Assembly: GCA_016785225.1 (NCBI GenBank)
Contig: JAFBJZ010000356.1
Coordinates: 1 to 64,000, forward strand
Reading direction: 5' to 3'
Length of the DNA stretch: 64,000 bases
Source of the DNA: Psettodes erumei
Lineage: Eukaryota > Chordata > Actinopteri > Pleuronectiformes > Psettodidae
Below, piece by piece: positions 30,185 through 42,800 of the stretch. The translations under genes and the position numbers were made by a program. Positions within the stretch are counted from its first letter, which is position 1, and each line of letters starts with the position of its first letter. Under the pieces are notes generated by a model that saw only the letters and a program-made list of their open reading frames with translations, was not told the DNA's origin and did no database searches.

Positions 30185-31020
30185 CATCGGTCACTATTAT
30201 TCCTGTATTAAAGACACTTGTTACCAGCATGATTTGGAAATGACTGCATTGATTCCAGCCCAGTGCATTTGCAACAATGCAACAAACAAATCATGAACAG
30301 CAAGCGGCAAAAGAGGACTGAATAAATTCAACCCAATACATCACAAAATTGACTTTGTACAACTGAAAAGGCACCGAGCCTGTGTGCCATCAACAATAAA
30401 ACTTATTAACTCCATGTTTGGAAAAGCAGACTGTGGGTACGCTGTGTGGCAACTCACTTCACCCTGTCACCACATCATCGTTGTCAAGCAGCTCAATCTG
30501 CTGCAATAACTACATCAACACTTCCACAACTAGGTGTCACTCATCCTCAGGCACTCACATGGTGGCTTTAACAGAAACAAAACACAACTACTCTATCTTC
30601 TGAGGCACAGTTCACATCAGCAGCTGCCTCTTGTAAATGACAAGCTCAAAATTTCAAGAGAAAATACAGTCTGAGTGGTTCTTAAGTCAAAGTAGTTCCA
30701 GCCCACACCTCCAAATTCATTTCATTGACTGGACTCCAGGTCTGCTCATGCCCGACTCCAATTAGCTTTCGCTCAAGTCATTAATCCGGGGGCTCGCTTA
30801 CATTTTCCACCAACACTGAAAATGTTTGATGGGTGCGTTCAATACAGATATGAATAATCATAATTGCTTGTTATGAGATTCAGCACATTGTGTTTGTCGA
30901 TAGTTATGACTTGGATAAAGATTGGATCACATTTGGTCGACAATTAACGCAGAAAACCAGATCATTCCAAGGGGTTCGCATACGTTGTTGCCACTGTGTT
31001 TAGAGAGGACAGAAGCAAAT

Positions 31021-34000
31021 CTATGCTAGCGTTACGTATGTGGCATCAGTGGTGACGCCGCAGTTGTTATCCTTCATAGACATGAGGATGTAGCCATCAT
31101 TGCCCCAGTAGGTGGACCATGAGTTCTTAATTAACCAGTATGGCTCACCGCTCAGCGTCCCATAACCCACTGCAAGCACTGCATGGTCCAAATCATCAGT
31201 GGTGTTACCTGGAAAGCACAGTAAATGAGCTGAGCTGTGCAAAGAGAGAGAACGTCGGTGGTTTGCTGCAAAACGTACGAGTACCAGTGAGAGGTAAACT
31301 TACCACAGGCAGGCTCATAGTAGACCCCGTGGCTGTAGAAAACAAATGACCGATGCGATGCGTCAATGCTGACGGCCACCGGCCCGTTTTTAAAGAGCGC
31401 CAGCTTAAGGGCCTCTGCGTCTCCCGACGTGACGTTGGTGTAGCTCTGGATGCGTGCAGTGAGCTGGGATGAGTTCATGTGGCACAGTCCATTCTGTCCA
31501 GGCAGGGAAACAAAAAAAGTGAAAAAAACCCAACAAAAACAAAACACAGAACCCTGGAGAGTTCAAGTAGGCCAATCAGGCGGCAGTTACTCGCATAACA
31601 CAGCATGCCTCGTAACCAGTACATACAACATTTTCCAGTTATTACTCTTGACCAAGCTGAACAGAGCTACACAACAGAATAAATTACTTTTAAAACAAGT
31701 CTACTTTTAACATAACTATGAAAAAGTTGTATTTGCCAGAATTAACTTTTAAGTGACTGATATTTGGGTAAAAGGTTAGACTTTTTTAAAAGCTGAAAAA
31801 GAGCCTTGTGTGTATTTTATTCAGACTGTGAATCTGACAAGTAAAAACTGCATTTAAATCACATCACCACTTTCACAGAGGTACATTGTACTGGTGGGCA
31901 AATGTTTGAGGTGCCCCAATGTCCTTCTCCAAGACATAATATAGTACAGACAGCTGAACCTGACTTCATTTCATAGGAACTTGTAACTCTAGTAGTATGT
32001 GTCTTGGCAGTTATCCCAAAGTGAAGCTAGCAGAAATACCACCAATATATGTCACGGCGGCCTTAAAAACAACAAGTTTCAATTCACTCTCATCCAGCAC
32101 TGAGTGAGAGGGTTAACACTGCTTCAACAGTTACAGGTATCACCTCACCATTCCCATATAAGCTCCGTAAGTTTCGGTTGTGGCGATGCCTCCATGTTTC
32201 ATGATCCACTCGTACGCTCTCCACTCCTCCCCTCCGTCACAGCCGTTATTGCCGAAACCCCAGGAGCAGTCCACCAGCATCTGCTGAGAGAGAACCTGCA
32301 GGGAGCCTGTCTGAAATACAAGAGGAAACCACCATCATGGTCAAACATGCAGTACCGCGGGAATCAAACCCCCTGAACTACAGTACGTGCCGTTTCACCA
32401 GCTTTGTCACCACACCAGCCTAACGCAACACAAAATCAGGCAAGGGCTTCAGAAAACACTGATCAGACATTAAATAAAAAGGGCTGATGGTCAGAGCAGA
32501 TTAAAGGATAAAACAGATGAGACAAAAGAAGTACATTAAAATAGTGGGAGTGATGTTTATAATGAAAATCTTTACATGAGTCATTTTGCTGGGCAGAGGC
32601 TGTGAGGTCATGAAGGTAAATTTAAAATTGGTCCCTGGGTAGTGTCACTGTCCTTGTACCTGCGCGTGGGGACAGCAATGCTGAATCAAGAGGGTCACTT
32701 CGTGCTGCTGTGCACTGACTGAACTCTAATTGCAGTCATCAGTGACCAATCTGACACAACACGTTTACACATTAAGCTACAACACTGGTTTCATGAGTTT
32801 GAAACCTGTGGCAATCTGTAGGAAACTGCTAAGTAGGAAAAAGATTAAACCTGCCCTAAAAAAATGCTTTAAAAAAGAAGTTACTGCAAGTTTTTCTGGA
32901 ATGTTGTCAGGTGTTGAGATTTTAATTGGCAAAAATGTGTTAAAAATATATCCAGCGGGCTGATTAATTGTTTTTCCTTGAGATTACTTCCACAAGGAAG
33001 TAAGAAGTGTGCAGAGACTTTTCTTAATGACTGTACAAGTTCCTTTTACAGTCAAAAAAAAAAAAAAAAATTGTTTTTCCAAACCTTCCCTGCAGTGGGT
33101 GAGCGACCTCCTAAAGATATCACCCTCATTGCTCTCTGAGTCTGTGTGTGCATGTCAGAAAGAGTAAAAGAGTTTGGTCCCTTCAATGGGGTGCCATGAA
33201 ATCCCATAATAAACCTGTCCAGCGTTTGGGATCGAGTTGCTCGGAGACACGGGTGAAGGAATGCCTTTGAGCTTCGCCTTCGGAGGGGGGGGCAGGCCAA
33301 GGCTGACATTCACTCCGTTTTGTTTATTCGCACTCACGGTCAAGTCTGTCTAACTGTCTAATGTGAGCTAAAGTCGCACCAGGAACCGTCTGGTGGTCCC
33401 GTCCCACTGAAAGGAGAAGACTTCACTGACAGGGAAGTCTCCCTACACTTTAAAAAAGGAGCTGAAGAATGACACCTCAACTTAAAAAAGGTGTCAGATG
33501 TACATTTTCGAAGAATACACCCCCCCCCAAATAGCCGTGAACTTTTACCCAGACACAACAGATCAATGCATTTCTCCACATCGAGACAACATCCTCAGTT
33601 AATCCTTAAATATTTTCATTCTGGTCATTTAAGATTTTTTTTTAACGATGTCTCACTTTACCTCATATCTACAATTCATTCATTTCTATAGTAAGTTTTC
33701 ACACATGATGAACTTTACCATGTAATCAAGTTTTCGGCTTAAATAACCCACCTCCCTACAGGAATCACCACTGTTAAACTTATCAGCTGTTTTGAGAGAT
33801 GCTGGAGCAAATCAGCACAAACATGAACAGATGAAGCCCCAGGCTTCAAAGAGCATAAGGAAGTATCCCAGTCAGTTGAAAACACCAGATTGGGGTCAGC
33901 GACTGTGGTGCAAGTTGCTTCTTTGTCATTTTTCACCTTTAAGAAGAGAGCGCCCTCTACTGCTCCAGTGGTGGCAAAGCTCCAGCAGGAGCCACATATG

Positions 34001-36732
34001 GCCTGGTCCTTCACTGGGGTCACTGCGCCTGAAAGAGAAGAACTGCCATAAATATAGCCTGAGCTTCCAGACAGTTACATCTTGCGGTCAGCATTTCAGA
34101 TTTATGTATGTGTACCATAAAGCCTCCAGTCAAGCGACTCTGGTACTTCCACCCCTTCATACTTCTTGGAGGGGAAGGGGAGCCCTCTGTTTGGAGTCTT
34201 TCCTCGTTTCCTTCCCCTCATGGTGGCCAGCTCCTCCACGGTGCGATCTGCCAGAGAGTTCAGAGCCAGAGAGAAAGGCAGCCCTGCTCTGTTCGTGGAG
34301 TGGACATACCTACAGCAGCAAACAAGACACGAGCAAAGCATCACCTCTGTGCACATTGGGCTGATATCAAACACGGCCGTGACCTTTAAGACAAGATGGT
34401 GATGGCAAAGCTGCAGTGTCACGACTCAGTATCATTTTTTTCCCCCCAGTCTCACCGGAGGTTGTGAATGAAGGCATGCTCCCTCTTCTCGTGCTCTCGC
34501 TCATCACTGTACTGACGCAGAAACTTCTCCTTGAAATGGCTGAACATGCGCTGTGAGTGGCCTGAAACTGAGGTGTGAAGGAGATCTTTCATAGGATTGG
34601 CCAACATGTGGTGCTCCTCTCCTGGGCCAGGAAATCCTCCACAGCTCATCCCTGCGAGGGGAGAAATCAACAGGACATGTATTTTCTCTGCTCTATGATT
34701 GTCAGTGGTCTTAAGGTGCATTATGCAGCCACAGCAGGAGGCCACGAACCTTCAGGCAGGGAGAAGACTTTGGGGTCCACAAGAGTACTGAACTCCTTGT
34801 AATCCACCAAGTATTTGTCATAGTGGGACCCCAGCAGCGTGTTATATCCCATCATCTCATAGTGGAGGGGTGTCGAGGGCTCATTTCCACCTGCACCTTT
34901 CTCCGCATGGGTCACCCACAGTGTGTATGTGTTCTTCTTGTATCCCACAGTGGTCACGTTCTGCCACACTTCACACAGGGAACCCCCATAGTACTCCATC
35001 CTCAGGAACTGTGAGCGGAGACCACATTTAGAGAGCACAGAGATGGTCAGAGTATGAAACAACAAGTCATTGTTAAATTATATGAGAGATGCCCGGCCAC
35101 AAATGCAGCAGCTGAAGGCTCTCACCTGGAAGCCCTGCACATCGGGCAGCGATGCCTGCGGTGTGACCACTTCATCCTTTGTCCCGTTGATCTGGAAGCA
35201 CTTCATCACATTCTTCTCCACCTCTGTGGTCTCAGGGGAGATTTTATAGGCAACTCCGAAAAACTGCTCTGCCCCCAGTTGGTATGTCGACACTTGACCT
35301 GTTGAGGGTGAAATGATCAGTGATGTTAATGTGACAACATTACTAGTTCCTTTAAATCATTGGTTTCTACACTCTGGGTTACAGACCTGGAGAGTACCAT
35401 GAAACATTTGATACAGAACCATAAGAAAGCAATGTGGTTCACAAAAAAGGCTATATAATAATGTGGGCTATATCTATTTCACTGCAGTTGGCACAGCAAT
35501 CATATGTTCCTTCTTTCCTCATCAGTCTGTCCCCAAACTGCTGCTGACCACCAGCAGGAAAGTTTATTTTAACTACTTTAAAAAGAGACCGAGAAAACTG
35601 CATATCAAAGGTTACGAGTCACACGGCTGCGCAACATGAGTCAACAGAGCAAATTCCTCAAAAGTGCTTGTTCATTCTCTTTCACTTCTTTGCTTATATA
35701 CCAAATACTTATGTTGCACTCTGGTCTGACACAAAGGGTTCTCGGTTTCACATCCCTAATCTAACCGAGCAGTGAAAATAATAATAATTTTTTTTTAAAA
35801 ATCGGGTTTAAGAGAACCAACCATGGGTCATGAGGTCTCTTACCATCGTAGTAGTCTATTCTGCTGGACTTTGCTGCAACATCAAACCAGCCCTCAAATG
35901 GCTCCTTGATCTCAGCATAGGGTATAGAGATGACTCCTGCAATGGAAATATTCAAAAGTGAAGTAATGGCGGCTTGATTCTGAGGCCCTGACCTGTAATC
36001 CTCTGGTGGTCTGTTGCTCACCTTTGACATGATAGTTGTTCCCAAAGCTGGGAGGGGAAGGGACAGCTTTTCCCTCTGTAGCTGAAATCAAAAAACACAC
36101 ACAAATTGAATTTTCAATTTATTTGTTTGTTCAGTTATTTCATAAAAAGAACAAACAGGAATACAGGATATATAAATTATATTCTGAGTAAATTTGTAAG
36201 GACGGCCAACAGTATTTCCCATCACCCCAGTTACAATAACAGTCTAAAACAGGGTCACTGGTACCTAAAAGGGAAATGAAAAAGTAATTTGGCCGGTATT
36301 GTGATTGGGTCTCGAGTAATTTATTCAAGTTTAAGTCAAATGAGTGTCGCATGGTATATTTAGTTTGACGAATTAAAGGAGTAGATGATGTAGTGTCGTT
36401 TAGAATCAAACCGTATGTCAATTGGTATGTTGTTATTATAAGCAGGTCGAAATCTAAATTGACTTTTTTTTTGGCCGAGGTTTGACGTAACTTATGTCCG
36501 CACATATCCGAGATTGAAGCAGACATGTTGTACTGTAAGGCGCTTTGACAGTGTAAATACACTTTTTCCAACCGTGCTGCAAAGCCACTTCTACTAGAAA
36601 GCATTGTATTGTAACTTAAGATAACGTGGCTATTTTAGCGACTAGCTGCTTTCGTAGCATGTAAACACGAGTGAGGTGTACCTTACCTATAACAGCCCAC
36701 AGAAGAGCCGCAGCAACGGACCAGCACAACAT
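31021..36732 (-). CDS. 26/29-kDa-type papain-family cysteine protease
   Basis: This is a secreted or lysosomal C1A peptidase with a long N-terminal domain. Eleven exons join in phase: 36687-36732, 36022-36081, 35844-35936, 35126-35298, 34750-35008, 34456-34651, 34116-34309, 33937-34028, 32149-32310, 31304-31493 and 31021-31208, giving 550 residues. Residues 1 to about 18 form a signal peptide. The N-terminal module has ISIPYAEIKEPFEGWFD, TYQLGAEQFFG and HYEMMGYNTLLGSHYDKY. An inhibitor-I29-like propeptide follows (HFKEKF...NLRYVHSTNRAGLPFSLALN). The catalytic domain begins at PESLDWR and shows the oxyanion Gln and active Cys in KDQAICGSCWSF, the His in DLDHAVLAVGYG and the Asn in IKNSWSTYWGNDGY. 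Domain order and length match the insect 26/29-kDa protease and Dictyostelium CfaD-like proteins. To my knowledge mammals lack this type. Mature protein may be cut into two chains, as in the fly. It is not cathepsin C: that exclusion domain differs. Confidence 0.93.
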
Positions 36733-38699
36733 TACTTCTACTTTGAGCTCAGAAATTCAACACGGGGAAGACCAAACGCTAAGAAAACCGCATCTCTCTG
36801 TAACCCGCAGTTCTCAAACACTTTCAATAAAACAACAAAAACGCAAATACAGTTACTGATGTCCTCTCTCAACCAATGGCACGGTGGCGTGGAGGCGTCT
36901 AGGCCAATCAGACACGAGAGGTGGGTTTCATTCGAAAGGATGCCATGTGATTTGAGTCATATGACTAAACTCCATCACTCTTATCGTAAATCTTAGAAAA
37001 AAGGCTGTGCATTTCCAAAATATTCCAGTTTCGACTTCCCTTAATTTAGATGAAAACATTACCAGTAATGAAATTCTTGGAGTCGGAAAGATCGTGTTAG
37101 CCTCATGCAGTTTCGGGGTGTTCACAAAAATATTAATTACAAAAAATTGTTTTCTCACTTTGCACAAGAAGCATCCCTACAGATATTTAGGTTGTGTGCT
37201 GACGTGTTGAGACCCGTCTCTGAGATTCCTGATGCCACCTGACTACAATGCGGTTCACTGCACTATGGAAACTTCTGCAGCTTCTTCATGTGGATAAATC
37301 ACATACTCCCCTGTAGTTTTCACTGGAACCACGTTCTTCTGGAGAAAAAGTCTCAAAAGGTGGATAGCATTGAGCAAGGGCTGTTAGTTTGTATGTGCAC
37401 CTCTACTGTCCTGCTACAACAGACGCATCGTATTTGCAAAGAAAAAAGATGCAGTGCAGATGAATATGTATACAGATGTAGCCTAATGTTTATGTGGACT
37501 GCAGTGAAAAGCAGACTAACGCAGGTCGATGAAGTAATATATTTATATTTCACGAACTTACTTAGTTTCTCTCGTAGACTGGCACGACAAGCGCAACACT
37601 GGAAAAACACAAACTTCTTGAAAAAACAGAACAGCCACGTAGGAAATCCAAAATCCTCTTGAGTGCAGGAAAAAAAACAACAAAGACAAACAAACTGGTG
37701 ATCAATTCAGGATCAAACGTTTGGACATGCACAGGAACGAATTGACAAGCGACCACAACAAAGATAGAGACTTAAGTATAAGGACTGCAGGGGTAGTTGA
37801 GCACAGGTGGAACACTTCAGGGTGGGGCAGATCATCACAAAGGCGGGAAAAGACAGGAAGAATAAACGAGACATACAAGGAAGAACTACAAAATAAAGCA
37901 AGAAAACTACAAAGGATTCACTAAAGTCTCGAGGGTCAGACCGTGACAGCAGATCCTTAAACATTTCCATCATAAGAGATTTAGGACAATTTTTACCGTC
38001 CTCTTTGTGAGAAACAATGTATTCTAGAGGAATGAGGTATTCTTGAATGTATTGCGAGACATTAGCAGATTAAGGTAGTCAGTCAATTGGGTATTTTAAT
38101 ATTAGTTTGGTGCAAAACGATGGTCTGAAGCTGAGTACATGCAAACCCTTTCTTAGCACTAGATGTCAGTGTTTGACAGAACGAGGCCATATCATTTCCC
38201 AATATCACAAGTCTGCTCTGCAAGACCAAAAAGTCCAGAGCTATCCTGGCACGGATATTGAAATCACAGGATGCAGAGTAATTGTCAGACAGCATGCTCT
38301 TAGAAATATGTGCAGGCAGACAGAGGAAAGACAGGACTGGCAGACAGGGTTCGACAGTAAAAGAAGCCCCATTTTAGCACTGAACTCTGTCAGGTGGGAG
38401 TCTCAGGACACTAAACTAAAGTCATGAGATAAACAGTACAACAGCTCAGCAGCCAGCAGGACGTAAAAACAGCCAGTGTGGGTGTTCAGTGCATAGTAAC
38501 AGTTGAAAGCCAGAGGAAGAGAAAAAGAAAATAGTCAGCAGGAAAGGTCTTTTTGTGAAGGTCACTTTCAGGAACTGGTGTTAATGGCTGCAATTCAGGT
38601 TCAGTAAAATATAAAAAAGAGGTTATCATTACTGATATTTACATCAAAAACCTCAAGGGCTGACAGACATCGTCAAAGACTGATGCGTTACATGACACG
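36733..38699. other. Intergenic DNA between protease and sh3bp5
   Basis: This is the 5' flank of the protease and the 3' flank of sh3bp5. About 37780-37950 (with 'cacaaaggcggga' and ending 'accgtgacag') resembles a dispersed fish repeat; that is a recollection, not a match I could run. No gene was recognised. Confidence 0.45.
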
Positions 38700-38705
38700 T
38701 TTATT
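38700..38705 (-). terminator. Possible polyadenylation signal of sh3bp5
   Basis: Minus-strand AATAAA lies about 1.1 kb after the sh3bp5 stop codon. It is the clearest signal found downstream. Confidence 0.45.
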
Positions 38706-39820
38706 GCTTACTTTGTGTTAAACAATGACAACCATAACCACAAAACATTGTTCATATGCAAGAATACAGGAGTATAAATATAGAATATCTGTACTACAGG
38801 GTAGTGTTTGAATGTTTGTCAAAAACACACACAACAGACACAACGAACACTCGAAAAATCATTCGCTCAGCCACGCATACAGATCACCTAAGATGGGTGG
38901 TTTTCACTTTGCCATGAAGAATATATTGACTGACTCATTCACAAATATCAATGGAAGACCATTTGTGTCTCAAAGGTTCAGTCCCATCTTAAGTCTCATT
39001 AGTTTAGTGCTCGGAGTATTGCTTGCACTCCAGTTTCTTGCTTTACCACCGTTTCTCCAAGATAATCTCCTAATAATCCCACATTTCAGACAGACAGGAT
39101 TTTACAGAAGGAGTTCAAAAATAATGGCAGAAAAAAAAACGCCCAGCCAGAGATGGCTCGTTTCTGTCGGTTTGCTTCCTTCACTTGAAAATTCAGAGCC
39201 AAAAGAGAGGCTCCCTGTTCACATCAACACAAAGAGTCTCTTAGCAGAAGTGCGGTATTTCAACATCAATAAACGTTAACCACATTTAACTGTGACACAT
39301 CACTATAAAGCTGCACCATTGATGAGAGGACTGGCAGCCTTTACGATATGGACAGGAAATTTGCCACACTGCTCATTCTACGTCACAAGAGGAAATTTCT
39401 TCATGGCACAGAAAAGAAGACGCTCTTCTTTAAGCAAAAACAGAGCTACTGAAATCAGGTTTGCACTGTGACGCAAGGAGGTTTCTGTGAACTAACTAAC
39501 CGTGATGTGAAATAGACACTGCCAATCATCCTGTCCCTGCTCTAACTTGTTTATAATACATCCACATGGTTTCATGATTTACTTAAGGATGATATACTGA
39601 CGTTCAAATACACTACATGTAGCACCTTTAATATGACAACATCTGATGAATGTTGTGATATAATGTTAGGTTGCTGGGAGTTGGTAGTGTGCAGCTCACT
39701 CTCCCATTGCTTACAGTGAGCGCTCCATCTTGCTCTGTGTCTCACGTCTTCGGCCAGTGAGTCCAGTTTGAGAGCCGAAGCTCTGGGCCCGGCGAGCGTT
39801 TTAGGTACGACAGGCGTTCT

Positions 39821-42800
39821 TTAGACACTGTTGAAGAGCAGGATGGCAGCGGCTGAGCTAGGAGAGGAGATCTCAGGGTTAACGTAATGGGGGTCTTGTT
39901 CATCCCCAGAGTCTCCTTGTTGTTGTGCAACAGTCAAGGTTAGCTTGCTTAGACCGGCTTCCAGCGTGGCCTCCGCTCCCTCTGCTCTGTCACCTGGAAA
40001 ATACACACACACACATAGAGAAGGAAAGAAAGAGCATGCGCTAGTTAATAAATCTGCAAGCTAAGGATAAATTCCAGAGGACTCAATCAGTAATTTTCCA
40101 GTAAAACATACTTAAACACACATTTAAAGGTATGCAAATACAATACTAGCTTTTAAAAAAATCTCAAACCCAGATTAAAATGTGTGAGTTTACCTTGAAC
40201 CTTCACTGCTTGGATTAAATATAAATTCTTTCAAATTTGTGATTCAGGACTAATTAAATTTCAAGTGACACTTAAATAGTTGTAAATAAAGGTGCCAGCT
40301 CCTGCATCTGATATCGCACATGCACATGTAGACATTACCTGCAGGAGCAGTATTTCTGAATGCAAACGTGGCAATCAGTGGGACCGGACATTAAATGGAC
40401 TTTACCCGCTCAGCTCCCTAGTACAAAGTCTGTGTAATGTCCAACTGAGCCAATGTGTGAATAGAGCTGGTTGTCCAGGGAATTCATAGTGAGCGAGTGG
40501 GTGTGTTGATGCTGTTACCATCCTGCTTCATGAATGCTTTAACCGAGTGCCACCCCTCACCCCAAAGAGCTTTTCCAGTGACATGTCTCTAACTGACCAT
40601 CTCCACTTGTGTGCTGCTTGTGTGAAAGGGTTCGAATGCGACGGCCTATGTCTCATGAATTGACTTATGACTGAGCAGGAGCATCGATAACACTGACATA
40701 ATATGTACAATATTGATATTAACATTTAGAAACTCGGAGTTAGGTAAAACAAAAGTTCAACATTGTTGACAGACAAAACAAAACGAGACAAAACAAAACC
40801 TGGGCTCACCAACCAACAGGCAGAGACACTTCATGCATGAAGTGAACTAAAGGAGCAGTGATGTTGATTGTGATTTTAACATTTCTGTTTGTGTACAGAT
40901 TAAACAACGGAGATAGAACATGGTAATTGGGTGCAGGGAGGTGGACTTTTGAGTCTTTGGCAGAACCAGGCTAGATGGAACCCACTGCTTCCAGTCTTTA
41001 TGCTCAGCTAGGTTAATCATGCCCTGATTCTATTAAGAATATTTACGCTTTCTTTTACGCTCCACTACAAAAACACAAAGCATTTCAAACGGGTTGAATG
41101 GAGCATCCCAACAGACGTGTACCACTGATGATGATGAACACACACCTCTCTCCTGGTCGCAGTCTGGAGAGGAAGCTCCACTGCACTGGCTGCGAGGGCC
41201 CAGGAGAGGTGAGGCATGCCCAGAACCGAACACTGAGTCTGAGTCATGAGGGCAGCAGGGGCTCACCAATTCCAGGCCTCCGGGGCAGGAGGAGGGGAGG
41301 ACGGAGGACGAGGGAGAGGTGGAGATGTAGGAGGAAGGGGTGTAAAGGGAGGAGGAGGGGTATGGGCAGGCCATATTGAGGGGGGTGCAGTCAGAGGTGG
41401 AAGGATGGGAGGAGAAGGAGGAGGAGGACGGTGAGGAGGGAATAGTTTGGGATGAGGAGGTGGAGTGGGAGTCGGCCTCCTCCCCTGAGCTGCTACTGTG
41501 ACTGCCCTCTTCGTCAATTGACACTGACACCACTGAAACACACATACACACAGATGTACATAAAACATGCAGACAAAAAGACGCACCACAAAAAACGAGA
41601 TAGTAAAAGAACTCATAATGTGAATGGAGGAGATGGGTGGCGAACTTGTGCTACACTCACTTGACAGACCGTCTGACTCCATCTTGAAGTTGGCGATGTC
41701 CTCGTCACCTCCATCTCCCTCCGCACCAACACCCTGTTCCCTGGTTCCAATGGCGAGGGACCGCCGCTGGGCGTGTATCTCCTCGGAGATGCTCTCGAGG
41801 TTGCGTAGCGCCGCACGGTAATCTGCTTTAGCGACCACAAGCTTGGCTTGATACTCATCCACGTGTCGCTTCAGTTGCTATGAGAATTCAAACGAAGGAG
41901 TTTGATTTCGAAGTAAAACTGTATGAACAGATGAATAAACTGTATATAAATTGTAAAGGCTAATGGAGCATGGCATTTATCTAAAAGTATCAACCAAATG
42001 GCAGATGTTATGCAACTAGGCTAAAGTAATGATTTTAAATGTATACACACAGTACCTCAAGCTGTAGGTAGTATTGGGCTTTCAGTTCAAAATATGGTCT
42101 GCAAGGGAAAAAGGTAGAAAAACTGAGAGAGAGGGCAGGAGAAACTGAAAAAAAACTGCTAGAAGAATAACACTCCTCTATGAGCAGCCACATTCCTTGG
42201 CTCTTACAAAAGGAGCACACCCCAACACTACCACAACCAACACATGAAACATCTGGATTGCATCAGATGACATAAACGAGGCCACTCTTTCTCTGTCTCG
42301 CTCTCTCTCTCTCTTTCTCTTTCTCACACACAAACACACTCACATACAAAGAGGCCCAAGCCGCGGAAGGGGGGAGGATTCATATCCAGTCTGTTGCAAA
42401 GGAACCAAAAGTGCAGACCTGGATTTGTTGATGGAGCGTTTGAGTTTCTTCTCCAGCTGCCTCATGTGGCTGATACAGGAGTTGTAGTTGGCTGCTGTCT
42501 TCCTGTGTTCAGCTTCACTGTGTGTTCTCGCTTGCTCGGCCTCCATCACCTGAAGCAATCCAGCAAGACGGTTTACCACAGCTATAGATACCAGGCAAAA
42601 GACTGACATTTCCAGTATAATCATACTGACTACTTGATTTTTCACTATCTCAAGGAGTCAGTGTCAGTCTACAACCTAAAGAAGTAATGAGTTGTTCGGA
42701 TGGAGTTTTTTCATCTGCCTCATGTGCCTACCCTCTGTGTGGCATGGTTGAGCATTTCCTGCCAGGCGGAGTCAAACTGGCGGCTGTCCTCCTCCAGCAG

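Noticed and set aside
34102..34389. Plus-strand frames opposite the protease exons
   Set aside because: They are antisense shadows of the 34116-34309 exon.
31021..36732. Cathepsin C (dipeptidyl peptidase 1) as identity of the protease
   Set aside because: The N-terminal module matches the 26/29-kDa protease type and not the cathepsin C exclusion domain.
38812..39279. 155-codon plus-strand frame
   Set aside because: It shows no recognisable family or splice pattern and lies antisense to the presumed sh3bp5 3' UTR; chance is the simplest explanation.
41098..41434. Plus-strand Gly/Arg-rich frames
   Set aside because: They are antisense to the Ser-rich sh3bp5 exon 41146-41532, whose frame fits the family and splice phases.
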